64,000 bases of DNA from Rugamonas apoptosis (GCF_014042355.1 NZ_JACEZU010000003.1:527794-591793); one strand, 5' to 3'; shown: positions 17,298 to 29,545, counted from the first letter of the stretch. Numbers and translations: made by a program. Notes: a model not told the origin generated them from the letters alone.

Positions 17298-18797
17298 ATG
17301 AAAAATTACATCTCCACTGGTAGTAAGACTCTTTCCGCGCTGATGGTCAGCGCAGGCGTATTGTTGGCCCCAGCCATGCTGGGCCTGGCGCCGGCCGCCC
17401 ACGCGGCGGCCACCTCGGCCGTGGCGGGCTTGCCAGACTTTACGGAACTGGTCGACAAGGCCGGCCCCGCCGTCGTCAATATCCGCACCACCGAGCGCCT
17501 CAAGATGCAGGGCCAGGGCGGGCAGGGCATGCCGGGCGACGAGGAGATGCAGGAATTCCTGCGCCGCTTCTTCGGCGGCGCCATCCCCACCCCCAGCCCC
17601 GGCGGCAAGGCGCCGCGCGGACGGCGCCAGGCACCCGATGAGCAGGTGCAGCGCGGCATCGGTTCCGGCTTCATCATTTCCGCCGACGGTTATGTGATGA
17701 CCAACGCCCACGTGGTGGACGGCGCCGATGAGGTCTACGTGACCTTGACGGACAAGCGCGAATTCAAGGCCAAGGTGCTGGGCGCCGACGCCCGCACCGA
17801 CGTGGCCCTGCTGAAGATCGAAGGCAAGGCGCTGCCCACGCTGACCATGGGCGACTCCAACAAGATCCGGGTGGGCGAATGGGTGATCGCCATCGGTTCG
17901 CCGTTCAACCTGGAGAACACGGTGACGGCCGGCATTATTTCCGCCAAGTCGCGCGACACGGGCGACTACCTGGCCCTGATCCAGAGTGACGTGGCCGTCA
18001 ATCCCGGCAACTCGGGCGGCCCGCTGATCAATATGCGCGGCGAGGTGATTGGCATCAATTCCCAGATCGCCACGCTGTCGGGCGGCTACAACGGCATTTC
18101 GTTCGCCGTGCCGATCGACGAAGCCATGCGTGTGGCCGAGCAGCTGAAAAAATCCGGCAAGGTGACGCGCGGGCGCATCGGGGTGCAGATTGGTGAGCTG
18201 AGCAAGGAAGTGGCCGAATCGCTGGGCTTGAAGTCGGCGCAGGGCGCGGAAGTGTCGCTGGTGGAGCCGGGCGGTCCGGCCGACAAGGCGGGCATCCGGG
18301 CCGGCGACATCATCCTCAAATTCAATGGCACCGTCATCAACCGCTCGTCCGACCTGCCGCGCCTGGTGGGCGGTACGGCGCTGGGCAGCCAGGCCACCAT
18401 CACGCTGTGGCGCAAGGGCGCGCAGCAGGATGTGCAGGTCACCATCGCCGAGCTGGAGCCGGACAAGACCGCCAAGGCCAAGGGCAAGGGCGAGAGCACC
18501 AAGCCCAAGGCGGAGCCGGCCAACGTGCTGGGCTTCAAGGTCAGCGACCTGACGCCGCTGCAAAAGCGCGAGCTGGACGTGGAGGGTGGGGTGGTGGTGG
18601 ACGCCACCGAAGGCGCGGCGGCCCGCGCCGGCCTGCGCCAGGGGGATGTGATTTTGCAGCTCAACAATATCGACATCCATGATGCCAAGCAGTTCAACGC
18701 GGCCGTGGCCAAGCTGGACCCGAAAAAGGCGTCCGTGGTGCTGGTGCGGCGCGGTGACGTGACCCAGTTCGTGTCGCTGCGGCCCACGGCCAAATAA
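17298..18797 (+). CDS. degQ: DegQ/MucD-type periplasmic serine endoprotease
   Basis: 499 residues from ATG 17298; the first 35 or so form a signal peptide (…VSAGVLLAPAMLGLAPAAHA). The trypsin-like triad is visible: His near 138 (MTNAHVVDG), Asp near 168 (RTDVALLKI) and Ser near 239 (NPGNSGGPLI). Two PDZ domains follow (about 290-385 and 410-495), joined by a Lys-rich linker. HtrA proteases degrade misfolded envelope proteins; the mucD-like position after rpoE-rseA fits sigma-E control. Confidence 0.95.
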   Translation: MKNYISTGSKTLSALMVSAGVLLAPAMLGLAPAAHAAATSAVAGLPDFTELVDKAGPAVVNIRTTERLKMQGQGGQGMPGDEEMQEFLRRFFGGAIPTPSPGGKAPRGRRQAPDEQVQRGIGSGFIISADGYVMTNAHVVDGADEVYVTLTDKREFKAKVLGADARTDVALLKIEGKALPTLTMGDSNKIRVGEWVIAIGSPFNLENTVTAGIISAKSRDTGDYLALIQSDVAVNPGNSGGPLINMRGEVIGINSQIATLSGGYNGISFAVPIDEAMRVAEQLKKSGKVTRGRIGVQIGELSKEVAESLGLKSAQGAEVSLVEPGGPADKAGIRAGDIILKFNGTVINRSSDLPRLVGGTALGSQATITLWRKGAQQDVQVTIAELEPDKTAKAKGKGESTKPKAEPANVLGFKVSDLTPLQKRELDVEGGVVVDATEGAAARAGLRQGDVILQLNNIDIHDAKQFNAAVAKLDPKKASVVLVRRGDVTQFVSLRPTAK

Positions 18798-18828
18798 GCG
18801 CGGCCTGTTGTCATTCCTCCGCATCCCG

Positions 18829-18859
18829 GGCCGTCCTGTATCATGGGGCGGCCTTTTTT
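18829..18859 (+). terminator. Intrinsic terminator after degQ
   Basis: GGCCGTCC at 18829-18836 pairs with GGGGCGGCC at 18845-18853, followed by TTTTTT. It lies 17 bp before the start of the glutaredoxin-like gene. Confidence 0.75.
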
Positions 18860-18875
18860 CTTTGCCTGCCCATCC

Positions 18876-19130
18876 ATGATGCATTTCACGCTTTATTCCC
18901 GCAGTTATTGCCACCTGTGCCAGGACATGCTGGACGCCCTGAACCTGCTGCACACCCCTGAGCGCCCATTCACGGTGGAGGTGATCGACGTGGATGCCGA
19001 CCCCGCCCTGGTCGAGCGCTTCGACGAATTGGTGCCCGTGCTGTTCGCCGCCCTCGACCAGCCCGAGCTGTGCCATTACTTCCTGGACGCCGATCGCGTG
19101 CGCCTGGCCCTGGCCGGCGAAAATACTTGA
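18876..19130 (+). CDS. Glutaredoxin-like thioredoxin-fold protein (DUF836 type)
   Basis: 84 residues from ATG 18876 (or 18879). TLYSRSYCHLCQDM carries a CxxC redox pair in the first strand-helix, as in the glutaredoxin 2-like/DUF836 family. EVIDVDADPALVERFDELVPVLF has the conserved cis-Pro region. A small cytosolic redox protein, substrate unknown. It is often found before lepA in this group. Confidence 0.85.
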   Translation: MMHFTLYSRSYCHLCQDMLDALNLLHTPERPFTVEVIDVDADPALVERFDELVPVLFAALDQPELCHYFLDADRVRLALAGENT

Positions 19131-19297
19131 TTACTCAACTATTTCCCGCTTGCACGCTCCAATTTATGCTGCAAAATATTGACGGTTTGATATTTTGATC
19201 GCTTTGCCACCTCATAACACGGGCTTTCCACTCTGAAATCCGGTAAAATGGCGGGTTAGAAAAGCTGCTGTTTTGCGTTTTAGTGGTTGTCATCAAG

Positions 19298-19341
19298 GCG
19301 CTCGCCAGGGCATTACCGCCCCGATCGGAGCGCTTTTTTTG
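19298..19341 (+). terminator. Intrinsic terminator upstream of lepA
   Basis: GCGCTC at 19299-19304 pairs with GAGCGC at 19329-19334, followed by seven T. It closes the short glutaredoxin unit; lepA begins 54 bp later, after an AT-rich stretch. Confidence 0.7.
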
Positions 19342-19394
19342 TATGAAGCCCAGCCGTCACCTCGTCGTTTCAATCCGTTTTTGAATATTTGTTA

Positions 19395-21188
19395 ATGAAC
19401 AACATACGCAATTTCTCCATCATCGCCCACATCGACCACGGCAAATCGACCCTGGCTGACCGCATCATCCAACTGTGCGGCGGCTTGTCGGACCGCGAGA
19501 TGGAGGCGCAAGTGCTCGATTCGATGGATCTGGAGCGCGAGCGCGGCATCACCATCAAGGCGCAAACCGCGGCCCTGCAATACAAGGCGCGCGACGGCAA
19601 GGTCTACAACCTGAACCTGATCGATACTCCCGGCCACGTCGACTTTTCCTACGAGGTCAGCCGCTCGCTGTCGGCCTGCGAAGGCGCGCTGCTGGTGGTG
19701 GATGCGTCGCAGGGCGTGGAAGCGCAAACCGTGGCCAACTGCTACACGGCGCTGGACCTGGGCGTGGAAGTGGTGCCGGTACTGAACAAGATCGACTTGC
19801 CCAACGCCGATCCTCCGACCGCCATCGCCGAGATCGAAGACGTGATCGGCATCGAAGCCGGCGACGCCGTGCACTGCTCGGCCAAGACCGGCCTGGGCGT
19901 GGAAGACGTGCTGGAATCGATCATCGCCAAGGTGCCGGCACCGAAAGGCGACAAGGATGCGCCGCTGCAAGCACTGATCATCGACTCGTGGTTCGATAAC
20001 TACGTGGGCGTGGTGATGCTGGTGCGCGTGGTCAACGGCACCCTGAAACCGAAGGAAAAGATCCGCCTGATGGCCACCGATTCGGTGCAGCTGGTGGAAG
20101 ACATCGGCATCTTCTCGCCCCGTTCCGTGTCGCTGCCGGAACTGTCGGCCGGCCAGGTGGGCTTCGTGATCGCCGGTATCAAGGAATTGAAAGTGGCCAA
20201 GGTGGGTGACACCATCACCCTGGCCAGCCGTCCGGCCGAAGCGCCGCTGCCCGGCTTCAAGGAAGTGCAGCCGCAAGTGTTCGCCGGCCTGTTCCCGGTC
20301 GAGGCCAACCAGTACGACGCGCTGCGCGATTCGCTGGAAAAACTGAAACTGAACGACGCCGCCCTGATGTACGAGCCGGAAGTGTCGCAGGCGCTGGGCT
20401 TCGGCTTCCGCTGCGGCTTCCTGGGCTTGCTGCACATGGAGATCGTGCAGGAGCGCCTGGAACGCGAATTCGACATGGACCTGATCACCACGGCGCCGAC
20501 CGTGGTGTACGAGGTCGAGATGCGCGACGGTACCGTGCTGAGGGTGGACAACCCTTCGCGCATGCCGGACCCGTCCAAGATCCAGGAAATCCGCGAACCT
20601 ATCGTCACGGTGAACCTGTACATGCCGCAGGAATACGTGGGCTCCGTGATCACGCTGTGCATCGGCAAGCGTGGCGTGCAGATGGACATGAGCTACCACG
20701 GCCGCCAGGTCAAGCTGGTGTACGAGATGCCGATGGGCGAGATCGTGCTGGACTTCTTCGACAAGCTCAAGTCCACCTCGCGCGGCTATGCGTCGATGGA
20801 TTACGAGTTCAAGGAATACCGTCCATCCGACGTGGTCAAGGTCGACATGCTGATCAACGGCGAGAAGGTCGACGCGCTGGCCATCATCGTGCACCGCTCC
20901 AACAGTGCCTACCGTGGCCGCCAGGTGGCTGCCAAGATGCGCGAACTGATCCCGCGCCAGATGTTCGACGTGGCGATCCAGGCCGCCATCGGCGCCAACG
21001 TGATTTCGCGCGAGAACGTCAAGGCGCTGCGCAAGAACGTGCTGGCCAAGTGCTACGGCGGTGACGTCAGCCGTAAGAAGAAACTGCTGGAGAAGCAGAA
21101 GGCAGGTAAGAAACGCATGAAGCAAGTGGGCTCGGTCGAGATTCCACAAGAGGCGTTCCTGGCAATCTTACAAGTGGAAGAGAAATGA
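19395..21188 (+). CDS. lepA: Elongation factor 4 (LepA)
   Basis: 597 residues from ATG 19395. GTPase motifs: [13 protein letters not shown] (G1), RGITIKAQT (G2), DTPGHVDF (G3) and [10 protein letters not shown] (G4). The LepA-specific C-terminal domain ends [19 protein letters not shown]. LepA back-translocates ribosomes and aids biogenesis. Its stop overlaps the lepB start (ATGA at 21185-21188), so the two are translationally coupled. Confidence 0.97.
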   Translation: MNNIRNFSIIAHIDHGKSTLADRIIQLCGGLSDREMEAQVLDSMDLERERGITIKAQTAALQYKARDGKVYNLNLIDTPGHVDFSYEVSRSLSACEGALLVVDASQGVEAQTVANCYTALDLGVEVVPVLNKIDLPNADPPTAIAEIEDVIGIEAGDAVHCSAKTGLGVEDVLESIIAKVPAPKGDKDAPLQALIIDSWFDNYVGVVMLVRVVNGTLKPKEKIRLMATDSVQLVEDIGIFSPRSVSLPELSAGQVGFVIAGIKELKVAKVGDTITLASRPAEAPLPGFKEVQPQVFAGLFPVEANQYDALRDSLEKLKLNDAALMYEPEVSQALGFGFRCGFLGLLHMEIVQERLEREFDMDLITTAPTVVYEVEMRDGTVLRVDNPSRMPDPSKIQEIREPIVTVNLYMPQEYVGSVITLCIGKRGVQMDMSYHGRQVKLVYEMPMGEIVLDFFDKLKSTSRGYASMDYEFKEYRPSDVVKVDMLINGEKVDALAIIVHRSNSAYRGRQVAAKMRELIPRQMFDVAIQAAIGANVISRENVKALRKNVLAKCYGGDVSRKKKLLEKQKAGKKRMKQVGSVEIPQEAFLAILQVEEK

Positions 21189-22102
21189 ACCTGCAAGTCA
21201 TCTTAGGAAACTTCGCTTTAATTCTGTTCGTCTTGATGGTGGTGACCGGCGTCATCTGGTTCCTGGACGTGTTCTACCTGGCCAAGCAACGCCGCCTGGC
21301 GGCCGACCGCGCGCTGGCCGAGTTCGACGGCCGCAACGCCAAGCTGACGGCCGACGGCATCAAGGTCGACCACGCCGTGAACCGCAGCGCGATCGAGCAT
21401 GCGCTGCTGCGCCAGCCGACGTGGATCGAGTATTCGGGCAGTTTCTTCCCCGTGATCGCACTGGTGTTCTTCCTGCGCTCCTTCCTGTACGAGCCGTTCA
21501 AGATTCCTTCCTCGTCCATGGTGCCGACCCTGCTGGTGGGCGACCTGATCCTGGTGAACAAGTTCACCTACGGCATCCGCCTGCCGGTGCTGAACCAGAA
21601 GATCATTGAAATCAACAACCCGCAGCGCGGCGACGTGATGGTGTTCAAGTATCCCAAGGATATGACCCAGGATTACATCAAACGCGTGATCGGCGTACCG
21701 GGTGATAAGATTACGTATGAAAACAAGCGCTTGACGGTGAACGGCAAGCCCGTTTCCTACGCGCCCATGGACGATTACCTGGACGACGAGCACTTGGTCT
21801 ACAACAAGCAGTTCCAGGAGAACCTGACGGGCGTGGCGCACAAGATCCTCAACAACGAGCAGGCGCCCACCCTGAACCTGGCCGACGTCAAGCCGTTCCC
21901 GCACAACGATGCGTGTTCCTATAACTATGAAGGGTTCACTTGCGTAGTTCCTGAAGGTAACTACTTCATGATGGGCGATAATCGCGACAACAGTGCCGAC
22001 AGCCGTTACTGGGGCTTTGTGCCGGACAAGAATATTGTCGGCAAAGCCTTCTTCGTCTGGATGAATCTGAGCAATTTGCGCCGGATCGGCGGCATACACT
22101 AA
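21185..22102 (+). CDS. lepB: Signal peptidase I
   Basis: 305 residues. N-terminal helices near 5-27 and 82-100 anchor it in the inner membrane. The catalytic Ser lies near 112 ([14 protein letters not shown]) and the Lys near 165 ([11 protein letters not shown]); [14 protein letters not shown] is the conserved box E. It removes Sec/Tat signal peptides, including the one on DegQ. Order lepA-lepB-DUF4845-rnc-era is conserved in betaproteobacteria. Confidence 0.96.
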   Translation: MNLQVILGNFALILFVLMVVTGVIWFLDVFYLAKQRRLAADRALAEFDGRNAKLTADGIKVDHAVNRSAIEHALLRQPTWIEYSGSFFPVIALVFFLRSFLYEPFKIPSSSMVPTLLVGDLILVNKFTYGIRLPVLNQKIIEINNPQRGDVMVFKYPKDMTQDYIKRVIGVPGDKITYENKRLTVNGKPVSYAPMDDYLDDEHLVYNKQFQENLTGVAHKILNNEQAPTLNLADVKPFPHNDACSYNYEGFTCVVPEGNYFMMGDNRDNSADSRYWGFVPDKNIVGKAFFVWMNLSNLRRIGGIH

Positions 22103-22111
22103 GGAGCGAGC

Positions 22112-22504
22112 ATGGTGGGCATCAAGCAGAGCGGCAAGCGGCAACGCGGCATTTCCCTGGTGGGCCTGATCATCACCCTGGCCGTGCTGGGCTTTTTGGG
22201 CGTGCTGGCCATGAAGATCGTGCCCACCTACACGGAATACCGGGCCATCCAGAACGCCATCATCAAGGCCAAGAGTGCCGGCTCCACCGTGCGCGAGATC
22301 CAGGCCTCGTTCGACGCCAATGCCGACGTGGGCTACATCACCTCGATCAACGGCAAGGACTTGATCATCTCGAAGGAAAACAACGAGACGGAAGTGAGCT
22401 TCGCCTACGAAAAGAAAATCCCGCTGTTCGGCCCGGCCAGCCTGCTGCTTGAATATGCCGGCACCACCGCCAAGGGCGGCGTTCCGGCCAAGGCCGACCA
22501 GTAA
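22112..22504 (+). CDS. DUF4845 membrane protein
   Basis: 130 residues. A pilin-like N-terminus (RQRGISLVGLIITLAVLGFLGVLAMKIVPTY) gives one transmembrane helix near 13-35, followed by a small soluble domain. DUF4845 proteins are commonly encoded between lepB and rnc in beta- and gammaproteobacteria; their function is not established. AAGGAG precedes the start, 10 bp after lepB. Confidence 0.88.
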   Translation: MVGIKQSGKRQRGISLVGLIITLAVLGFLGVLAMKIVPTYTEYRAIQNAIIKAKSAGSTVREIQASFDANADVGYITSINGKDLIISKENNETEVSFAYEKKIPLFGPASLLLEYAGTTAKGGVPAKADQ

Positions 22505-22537
22505 GCTTTATAGAATTAAACATTGACACCACCGACG

Positions 22538-23359
22538 ATGAATCTTCAGCTCTTGCAAACCCGTTTAGGCTATACGTTCCAGGATGCTGGCCTGTTGCAG
22601 CAAGCCTTGACGCACCGTAGCCACAGCAGTTTGCATAACGAACGGCTGGAATTCCTGGGCGACTCCGTGCTCAACTGCGTGGTCGCGTCCATCCTGTATG
22701 AACGCTATATCGCCATCGACGAGGGTGACCTGTCGCGCCTGCGGGCCAACCTCGTCAAGCAGCAATCGCTGTACGAAATCGCCCAGAAGCTGGAACTGTC
22801 GCAGTTCCTGCGGCTGGGTGAGGGCGAGCTGAAGTCGGGCGGTTTCCGCCGGCCGTCCATCCTGGCCGACACGCTGGAAGCGTTGCTGGGCGCCATATTC
22901 CTGGACGGCGGCTTCAACCCCGCGCGCGACGCGATCCGCTCGTTCTACATCCCCATCCTGGACTCGGTCGATCCGCAGACCCTGGGCAAGGATGCCAAGA
23001 CGCTGCTGCAGGAATTCTTGCAAAGTAAGAAGATCTCGCTTCCGCAGTACAATGTGGTAGCCACCCATGGCGCCGCGCACAGCCAGGAATTCGAAATCGA
23101 ATGCCTGGTGCCGAAACTGGGCATCCAGGTCTATGGCCGGGGCGGCAGCCGCCGCGCCGGTGAACAGGCCGCGGCCAAGCTGGCGCTGGAAGTGGCCGAG
23201 CAGGCGCTGGTGAAAACGCCGGCGGCGGCCCGCAAGGCCAAGCCGCGCGCGGCCCAGCTCAAACTGGCCGGCATCGCCACCATCCAGAGCGACGCCGCTC
23301 CGGCCCAGCAAGACTCCCCGGCCGCCAATCCGGCCTCGGGCAAGCTGGCCAATACGTAA
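22538..23359 (+). CDS. rnc: Ribonuclease III
   Basis: 273 residues from ATG 22538; an upstream TTG (22523) is possible. The RNase III signature [16 protein letters not shown] lies near residue 35, and the double-stranded RNA-binding domain covers about 155-225 ([20 protein letters not shown] … [17 protein letters not shown]). A 45-residue Ala-rich tail is longer than in E. coli. It processes rRNA and structured mRNAs and is transcribed with era. Confidence 0.95.
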   Translation: MNLQLLQTRLGYTFQDAGLLQQALTHRSHSSLHNERLEFLGDSVLNCVVASILYERYIAIDEGDLSRLRANLVKQQSLYEIAQKLELSQFLRLGEGELKSGGFRRPSILADTLEALLGAIFLDGGFNPARDAIRSFYIPILDSVDPQTLGKDAKTLLQEFLQSKKISLPQYNVVATHGAAHSQEFEIECLVPKLGIQVYGRGGSRRAGEQAAAKLALEVAEQALVKTPAAARKAKPRAAQLKLAGIATIQSDAAPAQQDSPAANPASGKLANT

Positions 23360-23388
23360 GATAAGTAACATTGATAGAATCGAGCAGC

Positions 23389-24291
<903 letters not shown>

Positions 24292-24315
24292 GCGCCAGGG
24301 AATCCCGACACACGC

Positions 24316-25164
24316 ATGTCCACGCTGACAGCAGACCACGATACGGCTGAGCCCGTGTCCACCTTGGTGCCAGGCACCGGGGCGGACACGGGCTCAGCTC
24401 TTTCAGCGCCCACCGCGCGCCGTCCGCGCCCGCCCGTGCGCGAGCGTACCTTCGGCACCAAGGTGGGCGGCCAGCCCGCGTTCGTGCTGCACAGCTATCC
24501 GCACCGGGAAACCAGCCTGATCGTGGACATGTTCACGCGCGATTACGGCCGCGTGGCCCTGGTGGCCAAGGGCGCCAAGCGCCCCCATTCCCAGTTGCGC
24601 GGCGTGCTGCAAACCTTCCAGCCGTTGCAGGCCGGGTGGAGCGGCAAGTCCGAACTGCGCGTGCTGACCAGCGCCGAGTGGGTGGGCGGCATGCTGCCGC
24701 TGGAAAAGACGGCGCTGCTGTGCGGCTTCTACCTGAATGAACTGCTGGTCAAGCTGCTGGCGCGCGACGACGCCCATCCGGCCCTGTTCGACCATTACGT
24801 GGCCACGCTCAACCAGTTGGCCCACAACGAGCCGGCGCCCATCGTGCTGCGCAAGTTCGAACTGGCCCTGCTCAAGGAAACGGGCGTGGCGGCCGACCTC
24901 ACGCGCTGCACGGCTACCCGCGAGGCCATCGTGGCCGAACGCCTGTACGTGGTGGACCCGGAACGCGGTCCACGGCCCGAGTGCGCCAGCGACACCTGGC
25001 CCCGCGTGGCCGGGAAGACCCTGCTCGACATGGAACGCGAGGAGTACGCCGACACGGCCACGCAAGCCCAAAGCAAGCAGCTGATGCGCTTCCTGCTGGC
25101 CCACCACCTGGGCGGCGCGCCACTCAACACGCGCCAGATCCTGATTGACCTGATGCAGCTTTGA
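24316..25164 (+). CDS. recO: DNA repair protein RecO
   Basis: 282 residues. An OB-fold N-terminal region starts after a 40-residue variable leader ([33 protein letters not shown]). The C-terminal helical domain has the LLGGAPL-like [19 protein letters not shown]. RecO loads RecA with RecR at gaps. The leader may mean the true start is internal, but ATG 24316 follows era closely and no better ribosome site is seen. Confidence 0.92.
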   Translation: MSTLTADHDTAEPVSTLVPGTGADTGSALSAPTARRPRPPVRERTFGTKVGGQPAFVLHSYPHRETSLIVDMFTRDYGRVALVAKGAKRPHSQLRGVLQTFQPLQAGWSGKSELRVLTSAEWVGGMLPLEKTALLCGFYLNELLVKLLARDDAHPALFDHYVATLNQLAHNEPAPIVLRKFELALLKETGVAADLTRCTATREAIVAERLYVVDPERGPRPECASDTWPRVAGKTLLDMEREEYADTATQAQSKQLMRFLLAHHLGGAPLNTRQILIDLMQL

Positions 25165-25202
25165 ACCGATAACCCGAATAACCTGATAAACGGTATAAAT
25201 CA

Positions 25203-25967
25203 ATGAGCTTCCTCCAGCCTGCCGGCCCCGTCATCGACCTGGGCATCAACATCGACCACGTGGCCACGCTGCGCAACGCGCGCGGCACCAGCTATCCCGA
25301 TCCTATCCGCGCCGCGCTGCTGGCCGAGCAGGCCGGCGCCGACTGCATCACGCTGCACCTGCGCGAAGACCGCCGCCACATCAAGGACGCCGACGTGATC
25401 GCGCTGGCGCCCCAGCTGCTGACGCGCATGAACCTGGAGGCGGCCGTGACCCAGGAGATGATCGATTTTGCTTGCCGCATCAAGCCGGCCGACGTGTGCC
25501 TGGTGCCGGAAAAACGCACCGAAGTGACCACCGAAGGCGGCCTCGATGTCGTCACCCACTTCAAGGCCGTGCAGGCGGCCGTGCGCCAGTTGCAGGGCGA
25601 AGGCATCCGCGTGAGCCTGTTCATCGACGCCGATGAAGCGCAGATCGCCGCCGCCGCCGAGATCGGCGCGCCCGTGATCGAACTGCACACGGGCCGTTAT
25701 GCGGACACGGACGGCGCCGAGCAGGCCGCTGAGCTGGAACGCATCAAGGCCGGCGTGCTGTTCGGCGTGGGACGTGGCCTGAAGGTCAATGCCGGCCACG
25801 GCCTGCACTACACCAACGTGCAAGCCATCGCCGCCATTCCCGACATCGCCGAACTCAATATCGGCCACGCCATCGTGGCCCATGCCGTGTTCGCGGGCTG
25901 GGAAAACGCCGTGCGCGAGATGAAGGCCATCATGGTGTCCACGCGGCTGGGGCAGGGCGCAAAATGA
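25203..25967 (+). CDS. pdxJ: Pyridoxine 5'-phosphate synthase
   Basis: 254 residues. [19 protein letters not shown] is the PdxJ N-terminus, and [28 protein letters not shown] and GHGLHYTNV are family motifs. PdxJ joins 1-deoxyxylulose 5-phosphate with amino-acetone phosphate to make PNP (vitamin B6). Its TGA overlaps the acpS ATG (25964-25967), as in many proteobacteria. Confidence 0.97.
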   Translation: MSFLQPAGPVIDLGINIDHVATLRNARGTSYPDPIRAALLAEQAGADCITLHLREDRRHIKDADVIALAPQLLTRMNLEAAVTQEMIDFACRIKPADVCLVPEKRTEVTTEGGLDVVTHFKAVQAAVRQLQGEGIRVSLFIDADEAQIAAAAEIGAPVIELHTGRYADTDGAEQAAELERIKAGVLFGVGRGLKVNAGHGLHYTNVQAIAAIPDIAELNIGHAIVAHAVFAGWENAVREMKAIMVSTRLGQGAK

Positions 25968-26359
25968 TCTACGGGATCGGCACCGACATCTGCCGCATCC
26001 CGCGCATCGCCGCCGCGCTGGAACGGCACGGCGACCGTTTCGCGCAAAAGATACTGGGCCCGCAGGAGATGGAAAAATACCATGCCCGCAAGGCCAAGCA
26101 TGAGGCGCGCGGCATCCGCTTCGTCGCCACCCGCTTCGCCGCCAAGGAAGCGTTTTCCAAGGCCATTGGCCTGGGCTTGCGCATGCCGATGACGTGGCCG
26201 GCGGCCCAGATGCTCAATGATCCCAGCGGCAAGCCCACCATCGTGTGCAGCGGCGTGCTGGCGCAGTTCATGCAGGACAAGGGCTTGACGGCGCAGGTGA
26301 GCATCAGCGACGAGGAGGAATACGCGGTCGCTTTCGTCATCGTCGAACAAGCCAGCTGA
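25964..26359 (+). CDS. acpS: Holo-[acyl-carrier-protein] synthase
   Basis: 131 residues. [19 protein letters not shown] and [16 protein letters not shown] are the two phosphopantetheinyl transferase signatures, with Asp 8 and the Glu of AAKEA as metal ligands. It activates AcpP encoded 12 kb upstream. Coupled to pdxJ by a 4-bp overlap. Confidence 0.97.
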   Translation: MIYGIGTDICRIPRIAAALERHGDRFAQKILGPQEMEKYHARKAKHEARGIRFVATRFAAKEAFSKAIGLGLRMPMTWPAAQMLNDPSGKPTIVCSGVLAQFMQDKGLTAQVSISDEEEYAVAFVIVEQAS

Positions 26360-26373
26360 TACAGGTAACAGGA

Positions 26374-28242
26374 ATGAGCGAAGTAAACGAACAGGCCAGC
26401 GTGCCCGATCCCCGCGCGCAGGTACTGGCCACCGTGGCCAAGTTGCCCAATTTGCCGGGCGTGTACCGCTATTTCGACGCGGCCGACAACGTGCTCTACG
26501 TGGGTAAGGCGCGCGATCTGAAGAAGCGCGTGTCGAGCTACTTCCTGAAGAACCTGTCCAGCCCCCGCATCGCCATGATGGTGGAGCGCATCGCGCGGCT
26601 GGAAACGACGGTCACGCACAGCGAGGCCGAAGCGCTGATCCTGGAAAATAACCTGATCAAGACGCTGCACCCGCGTTTCAACATCCTGTTCCGCGACGAT
26701 AAATCCTATCCCTACCTGAAGATCACGGCCGGCGACGCGCCGCGCATGGTCTACTACCGGGGCGCGGTGGACAAGAAGAACCAGTATTTCGGGCCGTTCC
26801 CCAGTTCGTGGGCGGTCAAGGAATCGATGCAGATCCTGCAGAAGGTGTTCCGCATCCGCACTTGCGAGGACAGCGTGTACGCCAACCGCACGCGCCCCTG
26901 TCTGCTGCACCAGATCGGCCGCTGCAGCGCGCCCTGCGTGGACCTGGTGAGCAAGGACGATTACCAGGCCGACGTGGCCAACGCGGCCCGCTTCCTGCGC
27001 GGGCGCCAGAGCGAAGTGATGGACGAGCTGGAAAAGAAGATGCACGGTTACGCGGCCGAGCTGAAATTCGAGCAGGCCGCCGTGGTGCGCAACCAGATCT
27101 CGTCGCTGTCGCGCGTGCTGCACCAGCAGAGCATGGAAACGACGGGCGACGCCGATGTCGATATCCTGGCCGTGCTGGTGCAGGGCGGGCGCGCCTGCGT
27201 CAACCTGGCCATGGTGCGCGGCGGCCGCCACCTGGGCGACCGCGCCTATTTCCCCACCCAGTTGAATGATGCCGCCGCCATCGCGGAAGACCCGATCGAG
27301 GTGGAAGTGCTGTGCGCGTTCCTGGTCCAGCACTACACGGAGAAATTCATCCCCGGCACGCTGATCCTGAATATCGAATTCGACCAGCCGGCCTTGATGC
27401 TGGCCTTGCAGGAGCAGTGCGGCCACCGCATCCACCTCGTGTTCCAGCCGCAGGATCAGCGCCGCAAGTGGCTGGAACTGGCGCAGAAGGGCGCCGAGAT
27501 CTCGCTGGCGCGGTTGCTGTCGGAGCAGGGCTCGCAGCAGTCGCGCACGCGCGCGCTGGTGGACGCGCTGGGACTGGAGCCGGAGGATATCGAGACGCTG
27601 CGCGTTGAATGCTTCGACATCAGCCACACGCAAGGCGAGGCCACGCAGGCTTCGTGCGTGGTGTTCCATCATCACCAGATGCAGAACGGCGAGTACCGGC
27701 GCTACAACATCAACGACATCACGCCCGGCGACGATTATGCTGCGATGCGGCAGGTGCTGATGCGGCGCTACGAAAAAGTGGCCAACGGCGACGGCGTGAT
27801 GCCGGATGTGGTGCTGATCGACGGCGGCAAGGGCCAGATCGAAATGGCGCGCCAGGTGTTCGCTGAACTGGGGTTGGACATCAGCCTGATCGTCGGCGTG
27901 GCCAAAGGGGAAGGGCGGCGCGTGGGTCTGGAGACGCTGATGTTCGTGGACGGCCGTCCGTCGCAGGAACTGGGCAAGGAATCGGCGGCCCTGATGCTGG
28001 TGGCGCAGATCCGCGACGAGGCGCACCGCTTCGCCATCACCGGCATGCGCGCCAAGCGCGCCAAGACGCGCCAGACGTCGCGCCTGGAAGAGATTGAAGG
28101 CATCGGCGCCAAGCGGCGCCAGAAGCTGCTGGCCCGCTTCGGCGGCCTGCGCGGGGTGGTGGACGCCAGCGTGCAGGACCTGATGCAGGTGGAAGGCATT
28201 TCCAGCGCGCTGGCCGAGGAAATCTATCGCCAGCTGCACTAA
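26374..28242 (+). CDS. uvrC: UvrABC system subunit C
   Basis: 622 residues from ATG 26374 (GTAACAGGA ribosome site). GIY-YIG nuclease domain at 27-105 ([10 protein letters not shown] … VLYVGKA), UvrB-binding motif near 210-245, RNase H-like 5' nuclease domain ([20 protein letters not shown]) and C-terminal helix-hairpin-helix pairs ([26 protein letters not shown]). It makes both incisions in nucleotide excision repair. Lies 14 bp after acpS. Confidence 0.97.
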   Translation: MSEVNEQASVPDPRAQVLATVAKLPNLPGVYRYFDAADNVLYVGKARDLKKRVSSYFLKNLSSPRIAMMVERIARLETTVTHSEAEALILENNLIKTLHPRFNILFRDDKSYPYLKITAGDAPRMVYYRGAVDKKNQYFGPFPSSWAVKESMQILQKVFRIRTCEDSVYANRTRPCLLHQIGRCSAPCVDLVSKDDYQADVANAARFLRGRQSEVMDELEKKMHGYAAELKFEQAAVVRNQISSLSRVLHQQSMETTGDADVDILAVLVQGGRACVNLAMVRGGRHLGDRAYFPTQLNDAAAIAEDPIEVEVLCAFLVQHYTEKFIPGTLILNIEFDQPALMLALQEQCGHRIHLVFQPQDQRRKWLELAQKGAEISLARLLSEQGSQQSRTRALVDALGLEPEDIETLRVECFDISHTQGEATQASCVVFHHHQMQNGEYRRYNINDITPGDDYAAMRQVLMRRYEKVANGDGVMPDVVLIDGGKGQIEMARQVFAELGLDISLIVGVAKGEGRRVGLETLMFVDGRPSQELGKESAALMLVAQIRDEAHRFAITGMRAKRAKTRQTSRLEEIEGIGAKRRQKLLARFGGLRGVVDASVQDLMQVEGISSALAEEIYRQLH

Positions 28243-28406
28243 CATCGTGTGGACCATGCGCCGCTGTGCTGCATCGCAGCGGCGGTGCACGGTCATGCCG
28301 TCGTGGCCCGGCAGCCGCCGCGCGCAGCCCGCGCTGGTTTAAAGTGCGCCCGCAAGGTAGACTAGCGGCGATATCAGTTTTTGTAGTAGCAACTTTACTT
28401 GACCCT

Positions 28407-28988
28407 ATGCCTTTCAATATACCGATCCTGCTGACCTGGCTGCGCGTGGCGCTGATCCCGCTGGTCGTTGGCGTGTTCTATCTGCCCACGCACTGGCTGC
28501 CACTGGCCGACCGCAATCTGGCTGCCACCCTGGTCTTCATCGTCGCCGCCGTCACCGACTGGTTCGATGGCTTTTTGGCGCGGCGCTGGAACCAGACCTC
28601 GGCCTTCGGCGCCTTCCTCGATCCGGTAGCCGACAAGCTGATGGTGGCGGGGGCCTTGCTGGTGCTGGTGCAGCTGGACCGGGTCAACGCGGTGCTGGCG
28701 TTCATTATCATCGGTCGCGAAATCGCCATTTCCGCGCTGCGCGAATGGATGGCGCAGATCGGTGCGTCCAAATCGGTGGCCGTCAGCTCGCTGGGCAAGA
28801 TCAAGACGGCGGCCCAGATGACGGCCATCCCCATGCTGCTGTTCCATGACATCCTGCTGGGCGCCGTCGATACCCAGGTGTGGGGCGAACGCTTGCTGCT
28901 GATCGCCTGCGTGCTGACCGTGTGGTCCATGTTCTACTACCTGCGCCTGGCCTGGCCCATGATCAAGGAACGGGCCGGCACCATCTGA
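28407..28988 (+). CDS. pgsA: CDP-diacylglycerol-glycerol-3-phosphate 3-phosphatidyltransferase
   Basis: 193 residues from ATG 28407. The CDP-alcohol phosphotransferase motif D-G-x2-A-R-x8-G-x3-D-x3-D is visible as DWFDGFLARRWNQTSAFGAF followed by LDPVADK. Several membrane helices. It makes phosphatidylglycerophosphate. The 160-bp gap after uvrC may hold its own promoter. It stands directly before the tRNA cluster, as in many Burkholderiales. Confidence 0.95.
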   Translation: MPFNIPILLTWLRVALIPLVVGVFYLPTHWLPLADRNLAATLVFIVAAVTDWFDGFLARRWNQTSAFGAFLDPVADKLMVAGALLVLVQLDRVNAVLAFIIIGREIAISALREWMAQIGASKSVAVSSLGKIKTAAQMTAIPMLLFHDILLGAVDTQVWGERLLLIACVLTVWSMFYYLRLAWPMIKERAGTI

Positions 28989-29044
28989 CATCCGGCTTGG
29001 TATAAACAATTTTCATCATTTCTCTATTGAAAATGTTTTTACCA

Positions 29045-29072
29045 TTGACAGTCCGGATAGATCCTCTATAAT
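29045..29072 (+). promoter_or_regulatory. Strong promoter of the tRNA cluster
   Basis: TTGACA at 29045-29050, 16 bp, TATAAT at 29067-29072: a consensus pair 42 bp before the first tRNA-Gly. Confidence 0.85.
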
Positions 29073-29113
29073 GCTGGCCTGTTGTTGATGACGACGACGC
29101 GCTGAAAAGCACT

Positions 29114-29189
29114 GCGGGAGTAGCTCAGTTGGTAGAGCGCAACCTTGCCAAGGTTGAGGTCGAGAGTTCGAGACTCTTCTCCCGCTCCA
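29114..29189 (+). tRNA. tRNA-Gly(GCC), copy 1
   Basis: 76 nt with an encoded CCA. Acceptor GCGGGAG pairs with CTCCCGC, the anticodon loop reads TTGCCAA (GCC), and the T arm carries GTTCGAG. Identical to the next two copies. Confidence 0.97.
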
Positions 29190-29271
29190 GTTTTTCGGGG
29201 CAGTCAGCAGTCAGCGACAAGAAGTTGCACTAGAAATACAAGCAGTAAGCTGCTACAATGTTGGACCAAAT

Positions 29272-29347
29272 GCGGGAGTAGCTCAGTTGGTAGAGCGCAA
29301 CCTTGCCAAGGTTGAGGTCGAGAGTTCGAGACTCTTCTCCCGCTCCA
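29272..29347 (+). tRNA. tRNA-Gly(GCC), copy 2
   Basis: 76 nt, identical in sequence to the copy at 29114, with CCA encoded. The 82-bp spacer is unrelated to the next spacer, so only the tRNA part is duplicated. Confidence 0.97.
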
Positions 29348-29388
29348 TTCGGTACCAGTAGTAAAGCAGTGACGGTAACAACTCCTAC

Positions 29389-29464
29389 GCGGGAGTAGCT
29401 CAGTTGGTAGAGCGCAACCTTGCCAAGGTTGAGGTCGAGAGTTCGAGACTCTTCTCCCGCTCCA
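29389..29464 (+). tRNA. tRNA-Gly(GCC), copy 3
   Basis: 76 nt, identical to the two previous copies, with CCA encoded. Spacer to copy 2 is 41 bp. Confidence 0.97.
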
Positions 29465-29545
29465 GAATTCTCGCAACAAGCATCGCGCTTGCTGCGGCAA
29501 GAAAGCAAGACCGCAGCTGTGCGGTGTTGCCCAGTAAGACCCTCT